Below are positions 27,686 through 36,451 of a stretch of 59,573 nt of DNA, in pieces (positions within the stretch are counted from its first letter, which is position 1; the number at the start of each line of letters is the position of its first letter). The stretch spans positions 1-59,573 of the forward strand of contig JALHPV010000009.1 of the NCBI GenBank assembly GCA_022842285.1, read 5' to 3'. The notes below the pieces were generated by a model. The model made no database searches and had not been told where the DNA came from. It saw only the letters and a program-made list of their open reading frames with translations. The DNA is from Kofleriaceae bacterium (GTDB taxonomy: Bacteria; Myxococcota_A; Polyangia; Haliangiales; Haliangiaceae). The translations under genes and the position numbers were made by a program.

Positions 27686-28425
27686 TGCGCACCTTGATGC
27701 TCTGTCTGCTGACCCTGGCTGGCTGTGCCGTTCCGCGACCGGAACGCACGACCTCGCCGCGCGACCACATCCCTGCTGTGCCGGCCGATGCCCCCGCGAG
27801 CCCCGCCGAGCCGCCGGACGACCCGGATGTCTGGTTGCGACCACACGTCCATCCTGCGCGTGATAGTGACGTCGACGTCGACGTCGACGTCGACGTCTGG
27901 ACCACGCCGCACGCCGAGGCCGAGGAGGGAGCGCCGGGCGCGCGCGGTGAACGAGCCGCCGCGGCCCTCGATGACGCGGCCGCGGCCGTGCCGGCTCCGC
28001 CGATCGGTGAGGTGCTGGCGGCGGCCTTCGCGGAGGCGGGCCTCGATCGCGATCCGACCATCGGGTGGTCACGGCGGGCGCGCCTGGCGGGTCTCGTGCC
28101 ACTCGTGGCCGTGCGAGCGGGGCGCAACACCCGGTGGGAGGAGCTCGAGCCCGATATCGGCTACGGGGTGACGTACGAGGTGCGCGCGACCTGGCGGCTG
28201 GATCGCCTGGTGTTCGATGGACGCGAGCTGCAAGCGGCCTCGCACCAGGCGGCCCGGCGGCGCGAGCGCAGCCAGCTCGTCGCGCGGGTGGTGGCGCTGT
28301 ACTTCGCGTACCGGCGGGCGATGGCGGCCGGACACGCGATGCGAGCCGAGGAGACGGCCGTGGAGCTCGACGCGCTGACCGGCGGGTACTTTCTCGGGGC
28401 CGTGGTCCCTGAGAATCGTCCCTAG
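27685..28425 (+). CDS. Lipoprotein with a hexanucleotide-repeat Asp-Val tract
   Basis: A 246-residue protein whose ATG overlaps the preceding TGA. The signal ends LTLAGCAVP (lipobox). A proline-rich region and an in-frame GTCGAC repeat encoding alternating Asp and Val (around residues 62-71) follow. The C-terminal half (about 105-246) has helices rich in Arg and Ala (AASHQAARRRERSQLVARVV) that resemble the coiled region of TolC-like or outer-membrane accessory proteins, though this is weak. With its upstream neighbour it forms a two-gene operon divergent from nrdJ. Confidence 0.6.
   Translation: MRTLMLCLLTLAGCAVPRPERTTSPRDHIPAVPADAPASPAEPPDDPDVWLRPHVHPARDSDVDVDVDVDVWTTPHAEAEEGAPGARGERAAAALDDAAAAVPAPPIGEVLAAAFAEAGLDRDPTIGWSRRARLAGLVPLVAVRAGRNTRWEELEPDIGYGVTYEVRATWRLDRLVFDGRELQAASHQAARRRERSQLVARVVALYFAYRRAMAAGHAMRAEETAVELDALTGGYFLGAVVPENRP
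27868..27897 (+). repeat. In-frame hexanucleotide tandem repeat
   Basis: GACGTC units repeated five times (30 bases) inside a lipoprotein gene. Gain or loss of units would change the Asp-Val tract by two residues without a frameshift. Confidence 0.85.
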
Positions 28426-28473
28426 GGCGACACCTGGTCGGGCGTACAGGTGGGCGCCCCGCGTGGAGGCAAG

Positions 28474-28492
28474 TCGTCCGAATCTCGGACGA
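28474..28492. terminator. Perfect hairpin in the gap after the lipoprotein
   Basis: TCGTCCGA-ATC-TCGGACGA forms an eight-base-pair stem with a three-base loop. There is no T-run, so it could equally be an operator for the PilZ gene that follows. Confidence 0.4.
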
Positions 28493-28572
28493 TCGCGGGG
28501 TTGTCCGGGGAGCGGACGGGAAGCTTGCGCGGGTGCGTAGCAGCGGTGGCAGGGGGGGGCCCGCGTGAAAAC

Positions 28573-28601
28573 TTGCCAGGTTCGCGATAGCGCTCCAAAC
28601 T
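28573..28601 (+). promoter_or_regulatory. Leaderless promoter of the PilZ gene
   Basis: TTGCCA (28573-28578), a 17-base spacer, then CAAACT (28596-28601), which ends six bases before GTG 28608. Confidence 0.5.
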
Positions 28602-28607
28602 TTCGGG

Positions 28608-29033
28608 GTGGGACGCAATGCGCCCGGCGCCAGCGCCGAGACCGAACGAGCCGAGCGCGAGCATCCGCGCTACGCGCACGAGGCGGCGATCACGCTACGT
28701 GCGAACGGCAAGATCCACGAAGGCAAGTCATCGAACGTGTCGCGCGGGGGCCTGTGCGCGGACATGCCGGCTGCGCTGGCGGTCGGATCGGTCGTGGACC
28801 TCGCGATGCAGCTCGTCTTTGACGAGGAGACCTCGAGCGAGCCCCTGACGCTGAAGGCGCGCGTGGCGTGGTGCACGACGCTCGACGAGGCGTTCCAGGT
28901 CGGGCTCGCGTTCATCCAGCTCGATGCCGAGCGCATCGAGTACCTGACGATGTTCCTGCGCTACCTCGATGACGGCTCGGACCGCGCGACGCCCAAGGTC
29001 CGCGATCAGCCGGTCGACGACCGCTTCCGGTAG
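28608..29033 (+). CDS. PilZ-domain protein (c-di-GMP receptor type)
   Basis: A 141-residue single-domain PilZ protein starting at GTG. The c-di-GMP binding signatures are present: an Arg-rich EREHPRYAHE before strand 1 and NVSRGGLCADMP, which is the (D/N)xSxxG motif. The barrel continues through LTLKARVAWCTTLDEAFQVG to the C-terminal helix ERIEYLTMFLRYL. Such proteins often control motility or surface polysaccharide. The target is unknown here. Confidence 0.88.
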   Translation: MGRNAPGASAETERAEREHPRYAHEAAITLRANGKIHEGKSSNVSRGGLCADMPAALAVGSVVDLAMQLVFDEETSSEPLTLKARVAWCTTLDEAFQVGLAFIQLDAERIEYLTMFLRYLDDGSDRATPKVRDQPVDDRFR

Positions 29034-29042
29034 CCGCCGAGC

Positions 29043-30428
29043 CTAGGGCTGACGCTTGGCGTCGGCCTGCATGCGCGCCTTCTGGATGTCCTGCATCATG
29101 CCGAGCACGAGGCGCGGATCGGTGAAGACATTGAGCTTGGGCGCGAGGGACTTCGCGTAGCGGTCGAAGTAGAGGAGCTGCTTCGTGATGAGAATGAACT
29201 CGTTCGGCATCATCATCCGGTGCCGGGTGGCGGTGCGCTGGATGCCGGGGAGGAACTCGGCGTAGTTCACCTGACCAAAGCTCAGGGTCAGCAACGGACG
29301 GTAGGTGTCGCCGAGATCCTGGACGAAGCCGTCCATGTCGAGGTCCTTCGGCGCGCCGGCCATCTCGACGATGATCTCGGCGAGGCGTTTGTAGTTACCG
29401 GATGCGAACGCGATCATGTAGTCGGTGACGAGGTAGCGAGCCTTGTCATCGAAGCGGCCGACGATGCCAAAGTCGAGGAAGCCGATCGTCTCGTCGTCGA
29501 GGAGCATCAGGTTGCCGGCATGCACGTCGCCGTGGAAGAAGCCGTAGAAGACGACGCACTGGAACCAGGCGCGGAGGCCATCGACGAGCTTGCCTTCGCC
29601 GTCGATGCCGCGGGCCTTGATCTCCTCGAACTTGTCGACGCGGAGGCCGCTGAAGCGCTCCATGACGAGGACCTTGCGCGTGACGTATTCGTTGTGCGGC
29701 ACGGGGGCCCGAATGTGCTGGTGCCCGAGCTCCCGCATGATCTCGTTGAAGCGGTCGAGGTTGGCGGCCTCCTTGCGGAAGTCGAGCTCCTCGGAGAGGG
29801 TCTGCGTGAAGTCGTCGATCACGCCGACCGGGTTCGCGAGCTCGGCGTTCTTCTTGAACGAGGCGACGATCTTCGCGAGGCCGCGCATGAGCTTCATGTC
29901 CGCCATGCAGCGCACGATGATGCCGGGGCGCTGGCACTTGATGACGACGAGCGTGCCGTCGCGGAGCTTGGCGGTGTGGACCTGCGCGATGGAGGCCGAG
30001 GCGAGCGGCTTCGGATCGACCTCGATCAGATGGGCGGCGCGCTCGGCGCCGAGCTCTTCGTCGAGGGTGCGGCGGACGTCCTCGAACGGGAATGGCTTCA
30101 CGCGGTCGAGGACCTTCTGGAACTCCTTCACGTAGGCGTCGGGGAACATGCCGGCCGACGACGCGATGATCTGGCCGAACTTGATGAAGGTCGGCCCCAT
30201 GTCTTCGCACCACATGCGGAAGAGCGCGGGGCGGGTGAGGCGGGTGTACGTGTCACCGCGGCCGGAGACGTTGAAGATGGCGCGGCGCAGGCCGATGGCA
30301 TCCCCGACCCAGAGCCAGAAGTACTTGGACGTCGTGATGAAGAGCGCCCAGACTCGCCGCGGGACCGGCAGCGCCACGGAGATCAGCAGCAGCGCCGCAA
30401 GGATGGCAAGGACGGCGTACCAGAACAT
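29043..30428 (-). CDS. ABC1/UbiB-family atypical kinase
   Basis: About 461 residues. An N-terminal membrane helix (YAVLAILAALLLISVALP) is followed by an ABC1 kinase-like domain. Hallmarks are the KxGQ motif in FIKFGQIIASS, ASASIAQVH, HGDVHAGNL (catalytic-loop-like) and FLDFG in place of DFG. Family members support ubiquinone or other prenyl-lipid metabolism, often as ATPases. The start at 30428 is preferred over 30446, because TAGGAT ends eight bases upstream. It is divergent from the metallo-beta-lactamase gene. Confidence 0.88.
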   Translation of the reverse strand: MFWYAVLAILAALLLISVALPVPRRVWALFITTSKYFWLWVGDAIGLRRAIFNVSGRGDTYTRLTRPALFRMWCEDMGPTFIKFGQIIASSAGMFPDAYVKEFQKVLDRVKPFPFEDVRRTLDEELGAERAAHLIEVDPKPLASASIAQVHTAKLRDGTLVVIKCQRPGIIVRCMADMKLMRGLAKIVASFKKNAELANPVGVIDDFTQTLSEELDFRKEAANLDRFNEIMRELGHQHIRAPVPHNEYVTRKVLVMERFSGLRVDKFEEIKARGIDGEGKLVDGLRAWFQCVVFYGFFHGDVHAGNLMLLDDETIGFLDFGIVGRFDDKARYLVTDYMIAFASGNYKRLAEIIVEMAGAPKDLDMDGFVQDLGDTYRPLLTLSFGQVNYAEFLPGIQRTATRHRMMMPNEFILITKQLLYFDRYAKSLAPKLNVFTDPRLVLGMMQDIQKARMQADAKRQP

Positions 30429-30436
30429 GCCCGCGA

Positions 30437-30469
30437 ATCCTATCACCGACGCTGCGGTGGACCGATACT
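30437..30469. promoter_or_regulatory. Divergent leaderless promoters (ubiB-like and MBL genes)
   Basis: On the minus strand TAGGAT (30442-30437) ends eight bases before ATG 30428. On the plus strand GATACT (30464-30469) ends six bases before ATG 30476. Both starts lack Shine-Dalgarno sequences. Confidence 0.5.
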
Positions 30470-30475
30470 GCGAGC

Positions 30476-31327
30476 ATGCTGACGACGGTCACCGCCGGGC
30501 CCTACACGGTGCGCGGCGTCTCCGTCGGGGGTGTCTACACCTCGCTGGCCGTCCCGGAGCTGGGCGTGGTCTTCGACGCGGGGATTGCCCCGCGGAGCTT
30601 CGGGGCCGTCGACACGATCCTCCTGTCGCATGGCCATGCGGACCACGTGGGCGCCCTGCCCGCCTTGCTCGGAATCCGCGCCCTCCACGGCAAGACGACC
30701 CCGCCGCGCGTGGTGATGCCCGCCGAGATCGTGGACGATCTATCGGCCGGTCTCGCCGCGATGTCGAAGCTGCAGCGCTTCCCCCTCGCCATCGATGCGA
30801 TCGGCATGAACCCCGGCGACGTGCTCGACCTGCGCGGCGACCTGCGGGTACGTGCGGTGCGGACCTTCCATCCCGTGCCATCGCTCGCGTACATCATCGT
30901 GCGCCGCGTGGCGAAGCTGCGGGCCGACCTCGTGGGCCTGTCGGGTCCCGAGATCGCGGCGCGCCGCCGGGCAGGCGAGGATGTCACCACGTACGACGAG
31001 CGGCTCGAGCTCGCCTACGCGACCGACACGCTCGCGACGGTGCTCGACCATGCGCCGGATCTCCTCAAGGCGCGGGTGCTCATCATCGAATCCACGTTCC
31101 TCGACGAGCGGAAGACGCACGCCGCCGCCCGCGCCGGATGTCATATCCATCTCGATGACCTCGTCGAGCGCGCGGAGCGGTTCGAGAACGAGCACATCGT
31201 CGTCATGCACCTCTCGCAGATCTACGCGCCGGGCGAAGTGGCCTCGCTCCTCGACAAGCGCGTCCCGCCCGCGCTGCGGGCGCGCATGATTCCCTTCGTC
31301 CCCACGACCCCGCACTGGCCAGGTTGA
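30476..31327 (+). CDS. Metallo-beta-lactamase fold hydrolase (RNase Z-like)
   Basis: A 283-residue protein with the metal motif LLSHGHADHVGALPALLG near residue 52, a later His in RTFHPVPSLAYII, and YATDT where the family usually has GDT. A conserved STFLDERKTHA and the late VVMHLS histidine complete the site. The layout is like RNase Z, but it is best left as an unassigned MBL hydrolase. Its TGA overlaps the ATG of the Smr gene. Confidence 0.85.
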   Translation: MLTTVTAGPYTVRGVSVGGVYTSLAVPELGVVFDAGIAPRSFGAVDTILLSHGHADHVGALPALLGIRALHGKTTPPRVVMPAEIVDDLSAGLAAMSKLQRFPLAIDAIGMNPGDVLDLRGDLRVRAVRTFHPVPSLAYIIVRRVAKLRADLVGLSGPEIAARRRAGEDVTTYDERLELAYATDTLATVLDHAPDLLKARVLIIESTFLDERKTHAAARAGCHIHLDDLVERAERFENEHIVVMHLSQIYAPGEVASLLDKRVPPALRARMIPFVPTTPHWPG

Positions 31328-31620
31328 TGGACGACGACGACGACGAGCCGCCACCCGAGGTCGCCCCGCTGGGCGACCCGACCGTCCTCGATCTGCACAC
31401 GTTCCTCCCGCGCGAGTGTGCAGATGTCGTCGAGGAGTTCGTGCGGGCGGCGCACGAGGACGGACACCCGACGGTCCGCATCATTCACGGCAAGGGCGTC
31501 GGCACGCTCCGCCGCATCACCCATTCGGTGCTCGAGAAGCACCCTGCCGTCGCGGCGTTCAAGCTCGCGGAACACGGCAACTGGGGGGCGACGATCGTCG
31601 AGCTGAAGCGACCGGACTAG
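31327..31620 (+). CDS. Smr-domain protein
   Basis: The 97-residue protein starts at an ATG overlapping the MBL gene stop (TGATG). After a very acidic N-terminus (MDDDDDEPPPE) it carries a Smr domain with LDLHTFLPRE, RIIHGKGVGTLRRITHSVL and GNWGATIVEL. Smr domains nick or bind branched DNA (as in MutS2) or cleave RNA. Coupling to an RNase-like MBL protein hints at joint nucleic-acid processing, which is inference. Confidence 0.88.
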   Translation: MDDDDDEPPPEVAPLGDPTVLDLHTFLPRECADVVEEFVRAAHEDGHPTVRIIHGKGVGTLRRITHSVLEKHPAVAAFKLAEHGNWGATIVELKRPD

Positions 31621-31674
31621 TGCTCGTTCGTGCGCGGCGCTCGTGCCCCGCGCGCTCGTGCCCCGGAATCTTTA

Positions 31675-31706
31675 GACGCCAAGACGCCGAGGAACGCCAA
31701 GGTCAG
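31675..31706. repeat. Dispersed CGCCAAGACGCC-type repeat, second copy
   Basis: Matches 13781-13812 with two mismatches over 32 bases. As at the first copy, it lies between convergent genes. The palindrome that follows copy 1 is absent here. Confidence 0.8.
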
Positions 31707-31757
31707 AAGAGATCTTGTCGGCGCTTCGCGCAAATGATCGCGGCGAATGAGGAGGGC

Positions 31758-32861
31758 CTAGCAGCCGCAGCCGTAGGAATGGAACGGCACGGACAGCGAG
31801 CGCTGCGTGGTGTTCATCAGGTCGACGAGGTCCGTGCCATTGTACGAGTCGATCACGAGCTCGACTTCACCGTCATCGTCGACATCGACGACCTGCCGGA
31901 TCGAATTCGCCGTCCACTCGGGGCTCGCGACGCGGGTGAGCGCGTCGTGCGTGTCGCCGAGGCGATACACCGTATTCACGTTCAACGCGGGATCGCCGCA
32001 GTAGCCCTCCTTCGTGGCCGACGCGAAGATCCAGATCTCGCCGGTGCCCGGGTGCTGGAACGAGCGGACCGAGACCTCGACCGCGTCCTGCCACGGGCCC
32101 TCGCCGCCCTGCGCGGCCCACTCGATCTGATGGGCGGCCTTGTCGTCGGCGAGGATCTGCTTCGTCGCGAGCGCGATCAACGCGGGGTCGTCGACGGCGT
32201 CCGCGAGGACCGCCGGGGCATGCTGCGTCGAACGCGCCCAGGTGCCAGCGCAGTCGCCCTCGAGGCGCGCGGCGAGGACGTAGCCATCCCGCTCGACCTT
32301 TTCGGCCGTCCACTCCTCGGCGCCGAGGAAGTTGCCTTCGTCGTCGAAGAGGCCCTCGCCCGCGTCGCCGCCGGCCTGCGCGATCTTCGCGAAGCCATCC
32401 ACCCTCGCCACGCAGGTGCCGTTGACGAGCACGGTCATGCGATCGAAGTGACGCAGCGCCGCGGGTACGGCCGCGAGCGACACGGGCGCGATCACGGAGT
32501 TCATCTCCCCCTCGTAGAACTTCTTCCGGCCGCCCACCACGCTGTCCGCCTCCTCGGCGATCCGCATCCAGAGCTCACCGCCCGCGGTGAACACCATCGC
32601 GAACTCGCTCTCGTCCTCGAACGGCGCGAGGCCGTGCACCTCGAGCATCATCTCGTCGCTCGCTTCGAACGCGACCGCCTCGAGGACCGGCGCGACGGTG
32701 GACGGGGACGGCAAGCTCGGCGGCGCCGTCGGGATCACGACCCGCGCAGGCGCCTTGGCCCGCGCCTGGATGGGGGCGGCCGGCGCTGCGGGCGCGTCAC
32801 CGCTGACGAGATACGTTCCGACACCAACGAGGCCACCGAGCGCGAGTAGCGAAGTCCGCAT
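31758..32861 (-). CDS. Exported protein, unknown function
   Basis: A 367-residue protein with a signal-like N-terminus (LLALGGLVGVGTYLVSG) and an Ala/Pro-rich linker, then a folded region. A segment near the C-terminus (VVDVDDDGEVELVIDSYNG) resembles the Asp-rich FG-GAP/VCBS calcium-binding repeat. Cysteines are paired in places (GTCVAR, GDCAGT, GYCGD), and the protein ends YGCGC, an unusual Cys-rich C-terminus. No enzyme motif is seen. Extracytoplasmic location is expected. Confidence 0.65.
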   Translation of the reverse strand: MRTSLLALGGLVGVGTYLVSGDAPAAPAAPIQARAKAPARVVIPTAPPSLPSPSTVAPVLEAVAFEASDEMMLEVHGLAPFEDESEFAMVFTAGGELWMRIAEEADSVVGGRKKFYEGEMNSVIAPVSLAAVPAALRHFDRMTVLVNGTCVARVDGFAKIAQAGGDAGEGLFDDEGNFLGAEEWTAEKVERDGYVLAARLEGDCAGTWARSTQHAPAVLADAVDDPALIALATKQILADDKAAHQIEWAAQGGEGPWQDAVEVSVRSFQHPGTGEIWIFASATKEGYCGDPALNVNTVYRLGDTHDALTRVASPEWTANSIRQVVDVDDDGEVELVIDSYNGTDLVDLMNTTQRSLSVPFHSYGCGC

Positions 32862-32991
32862 GCGCCACTCTCAGTGCAACGGCAGGACCGTCCCGGTTCC
32901 CCTGGGGTTTCCGCCAGTTCCAGATCGGCGTGGGCAGGCGGACGCAGCGCTGCGTGTCGCGGGACCGCCGGTGTAGGCCCGTGTCGTTGGC

Positions 32992-35547
32992 TCACGGCAG
33001 CGCGGCGCGCGCCGTATTGCCATGGCTGTCGATCACCTGGATGTCCGTGGCCTCCGTCGCATCGGCGACGGTGAACGTCCCGTTGGCGTCGGTCGACCCG
33101 GCGCGTGTGGCGACGATGGTTCCGCTCGCGTCGACGAGCTCGACCGTGATGGGCTGCGTGCGCACCGGCACGGGTTGATTCGAGGGGAGCGCCTGATCGA
33201 GGAGTCGCCAGCCGAGCGGCGCATGGAGTGCGAGCCGGCCCGTGATCGAGCCACCGCCGCGCACGACGGAGTCAACCCGCGTGCCGCCGGCCACGACCTC
33301 GAACGCCGCGCTGGTGAGGGTCCAGCCGTCGCCGGTGACGGCGAACCGGTACCGCCCGAGCGGGAGGTTCGCGCGCTCGCCGAGGCCGTCGTGGTCGGGC
33401 ATCCCGACCCACGGGACGGCCTGCCATTCGACGGTCCAGACGTGGGTCTGCGCGACGCCGGGCTGGCGCTGCAACGGGACCGGGGTGTACGCGACGACCA
33501 GCTCGCCGTCCTCGACGACCGCACCACTTCGTCGGCGGGCAGGCTCGAACCCGGCCGTGACCTCGCGTTCGAGGATCACGCGCGGCGTACGGACGAGCGG
33601 GTCGTCACCGATGAACGTGAACGTGGCGAGACCGGCGACGCGCGGGATCATGGGCGCGGGCTCCGCCACCACCGGCCGGCCGGTCCGCGCCCACGTCTCC
33701 GCCGGGACGACAGCGGGGACGGTGCCCGCGCCCGGCGCCGGATCGTCGCGCTCGAGGTCGTCGTCGGGACGCAGAGGGGCCACGCGCGTGGTGCCGCCGA
33801 CCGTGGCGTCCTCACGTGCTGGAGACCGCGCGAGGGGGACGAGCTCCGCGAGGCGCTCGACGATCGACTCGGCTTCGAGGGGCCCCCAGAACGTGACGCT
33901 CGGCTCGTAGCCGCCGAGCACCCAGTCCTCGGGGCGCAGCAGGTAACCGACGTGACCCTGCGCGTAGCCGAGGGGAATGACGGGGGCGGTGGCGGTGCTG
34001 CCCGTGCGCTCGCGAACGAGGTCGGCGATCAGGATCGTCACCTCGCCCGGCAAGGTGGCGAGGACGAGCGGGCCGATGTGGAGCGCGGAGATCGTGGTGC
34101 GCGTGGTCTCGCACACCGGGTGCGTCGCATCGACGGCGACCGCGATATCGAACAGGTTCTCGATCAAGGGCGCGGCCTCGTCGAAGCGGAGACACGAGCC
34201 GTACGGGACGATGCCGTCCGTGCCCGGGATCATGGCTGGCGGGAACATCGCGCTCGGCCCCTCGCACAACGCGGCGCCGACCGGCGCGTTGAATTCGTCG
34301 ATCGGTGAGCGGAGCGCGCCGTCCGTGTTCACCACGCCGTCGGCGGGGGTCACGCCATCCCACGGCGCGTACGCGAGCGCCCCGCCCCGGATGGCAAACG
34401 TCGCCGGATCGGGCCCGAGCTCGATCGAGCGCGTGACCATCTCGAGCTCGAGCGCCCCGAGCATCGCCGCCCCGGCGGCCTCCCATGCGGCCTGCAAGGT
34501 CGGTAGCGCCGCGCGGGCATGGCCCTCTTCGGAGGTCCACTCGAAGCACGGCTCCCCGGGAACCGGACGCGTCGCGCAGTCGATGCCGCCGTGGCCCACC
34601 GCCGTGCTGTCGCCGCCCGCGCTCTGCAGGTGCATGACAACAACGGGCGCGTCGAACTGTTCCTGCCACAGTCGTTCGAGCGCGCCGGTGGCATCGCTCG
34701 AAGCGAGCGCATTGTCCTCGCCGTTCAGGGTCGGATGCTCGCCAAAGATCGGGACGATCGCGATCGGTGTGCCGTCGGTGCGATCCACCCGCAGGAGCGC
34801 GAGGTGATCGTCCCCTCGGTTGCCGCCGGGCAGCGCATCGTTGACCGATCGGCGGTCACGATTGATCGCGTCCTCGGCGTCGAACGTCTGCGAGGTGTGG
34901 AGCCCCAGCTGCGCCGGCTCGAGCCGCGCGAGTGCGGTCTCGGCCGTCGCGACCATCGCATCGAGCATGCGGACGGACACGATCTCGCGGTGGGCCCCCG
35001 CGCCGAGCTGCAAGGGGCCGTGCCCCGTGTGCTGGGCCCAGGCCGAGTGGCTATGCGAGGCGGCCACGAGGACCTTGCCCGCGAAGGCGGGCCCGAGCCG
35101 CGCCTCGAGCTCGGCCACCATGCCCTCGTACACGAAGATCACGTCGAGCTTGACGATGACGACGGTCTCGCCGCCCGCGGCCAGCGCGAGGACCTTCACG
35201 CGCGGCGCCGCGGTGACACCGATCGACGCGGCGAACGACCCGGAGATCGCGACCTCGCGTGAATCGACCGGCGAGCCGCCCCCGAAGAACGCGGCGCGGC
35301 CGGTATAGCCGCCGAGCGCGGTGCCAACCGGGATTGGCAGGATCTGCTCGGCCGCGCCGGCGCGTAGCGCGCCCGCCTCGACGGTGCCCCCCGCCCCTGC
35401 CGTCGCCGGCATGGGCTCGTACGCACACTGCTCGGTGGTGACGCCGGCATCCACGGAGCTCGCCGCATCGAGCGGCGCGTCGGGCGCCAGCGGGTGGTCG
35501 CCTCCACAACCGACCGCGACCAGGACGAGCGCCGTGATCCGTCGCAT
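32992..35547 (-). CDS. Neutral ceramidase-like lipoprotein
   Basis: An 851-residue protein starting at MRRIT, with lipobox LVAVGCGGD and an Asp/Ala linker. The body resembles the neutral/alkaline ceramidase superfamily: GGYTGRAAFFGGG near the start, VLVAASHSHSAWAQHTGHGP (zinc-binding-like His cluster), IFGEHPTLNGED and ATLPGEVTILIADLV. A beta-sandwich at the C-terminus (from about 720) ends with an invasin/Ig-like segment (GTIVATRAGSTDANGTFTV). It may hydrolyse amide-linked lipids outside the cell. A longer frame extending to 36777 is a shadow upstream of this start. The gene follows the CobS-like gene with two bases between stop and start. Confidence 0.78.
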   Translation of the reverse strand: MRRITALVLVAVGCGGDHPLAPDAPLDAASSVDAGVTTEQCAYEPMPATAGAGGTVEAGALRAGAAEQILPIPVGTALGGYTGRAAFFGGGSPVDSREVAISGSFAASIGVTAAPRVKVLALAAGGETVVIVKLDVIFVYEGMVAELEARLGPAFAGKVLVAASHSHSAWAQHTGHGPLQLGAGAHREIVSVRMLDAMVATAETALARLEPAQLGLHTSQTFDAEDAINRDRRSVNDALPGGNRGDDHLALLRVDRTDGTPIAIVPIFGEHPTLNGEDNALASSDATGALERLWQEQFDAPVVVMHLQSAGGDSTAVGHGGIDCATRPVPGEPCFEWTSEEGHARAALPTLQAAWEAAGAAMLGALELEMVTRSIELGPDPATFAIRGGALAYAPWDGVTPADGVVNTDGALRSPIDEFNAPVGAALCEGPSAMFPPAMIPGTDGIVPYGSCLRFDEAAPLIENLFDIAVAVDATHPVCETTRTTISALHIGPLVLATLPGEVTILIADLVRERTGSTATAPVIPLGYAQGHVGYLLRPEDWVLGGYEPSVTFWGPLEAESIVERLAELVPLARSPAREDATVGGTTRVAPLRPDDDLERDDPAPGAGTVPAVVPAETWARTGRPVVAEPAPMIPRVAGLATFTFIGDDPLVRTPRVILEREVTAGFEPARRRSGAVVEDGELVVAYTPVPLQRQPGVAQTHVWTVEWQAVPWVGMPDHDGLGERANLPLGRYRFAVTGDGWTLTSAAFEVVAGGTRVDSVVRGGGSITGRLALHAPLGWRLLDQALPSNQPVPVRTQPITVELVDASGTIVATRAGSTDANGTFTVADATEATDIQVIDSHGNTARAALP

Positions 35548-35549
35548 GG

Positions 35550-36275
35550 CTAGTGGATGGTCGCGACGAGCAGCACCACCAGCTCGCCCAGCGCCGCCGC
35601 GACCGCCACGACCGGCGCCGACAGGCCGCCCTCGCGCCGCTGCGCGGACAGGCCGAGCATGAACGCGGCGAGCGCGATCAACGCGATGGCGAGGATGCCG
35701 GCTTTCCCCAGGGCGAGCACGATGACGACCGCCACCGCGATGCTGATCGCGCCGACCAGCCACGCCGGTGCGGGGATGGCGACCAGCGAGCGACTGCTCT
35801 CGTCGACATCGATCGCATCGCCGAGGGCCTGCAGGAACACGGCGGCCCAGCGCCCGGCGAGCGCCGTCGCGAGGAACACGGGCAACCAGTCGCGCGGCTC
35901 GACCACGGCGATCGCGACGGCGCGCAACATCGTCACGAACACAAGCGCCACGGTCGTCGCGGGCGACCCGGTCGTGCCGGTCCAGCGATCGATCTGCTCG
36001 CCAAGTCCGCGCTCGATCAAGGCCGCCGATGCGACGGTCAACATCGCGAGCCCCAGCAGCGCCGCGATGATGTAGTGCAGCCCGGCGGCGCGCGCGCCGA
36101 GCGCGACGGCCCAGCTCACGAGGCCGATCGGCAGCCCCATGATGACGATCCACGCGGGGGAGCGCGTGTCGTCCGCGACCTCGCTCGGCCAGCGCCAGGG
36201 CGTGGAGCTCACGAGCGCGACCGCACCGCCATAGAGCGGCCCGAGCCGACGCTGCCAGTCCTCGCGCGACGTCAT
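35550..36275 (-). CDS. CobS-like polytopic membrane protein, probably divergent
   Basis: This 241-residue protein has about seven hydrophobic helices. Length, helix pattern and the C-terminal segment GGLSAPVVAVAAALGELVVL resemble cobalamin synthase CobS. The acidic DGLAD-type active-site segment of true CobS is not visible after the first helices (GLHYIIAALLGLA instead). It may be a pseudoenzyme or a CDP-alcohol phosphatidyltransferase-like relative. TAGGCT six bases before the ATG suggests a leaderless promoter for it and the ceramidase-like gene. Confidence 0.5.
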   Translation of the reverse strand: MTSREDWQRRLGPLYGGAVALVSSTPWRWPSEVADDTRSPAWIVIMGLPIGLVSWAVALGARAAGLHYIIAALLGLAMLTVASAALIERGLGEQIDRWTGTTGSPATTVALVFVTMLRAVAIAVVEPRDWLPVFLATALAGRWAAVFLQALGDAIDVDESSRSLVAIPAPAWLVGAISIAVAVVIVLALGKAGILAIALIALAAFMLGLSAQRREGGLSAPVVAVAAALGELVVLLVATIH

Positions 36276-36281
36276 GGCCGG

Positions 36282-36287
36282 AGCCTA
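36282..36287 (-). promoter_or_regulatory. -10 hexamer of the CobS-like/ceramidase operon
   Basis: On the minus strand TAGGCT ends six bases before ATG 36275, with no Shine-Dalgarno. Confidence 0.45.
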
Positions 36288-36437
36288 CACCAGCGACTCG
36301 GCGCCACGAACGACCGAGCGCGGCGCCATGCGCTGCCCGCGTCCTTGCCGGCAGGGTCCCGCGAGGGAGGTCACGCGCCATTCCCCCGGCTCGCACTTCT
36401 CGGAGGCATCGCATCGAAACGCATGGGGCCGGGCTGC

Positions 36438-36443
36438 TACGGT
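36438..36443 (+). promoter_or_regulatory. -10 hexamer of the dehydrogenase gene
   Basis: TACGGT ends eight bases before ATG 36452. The same hexamer is used before nrdJ. Confidence 0.45.
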
Positions 36444-36451
36444 ACGCCCCG

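Noticed and set aside
27161-28618. N-terminal extension of the nrdJ frame
   Set aside because: It reads as Arg/Pro/Ala low complexity, while a GTG with a -10 box lies exactly where NrdJ homology starts.
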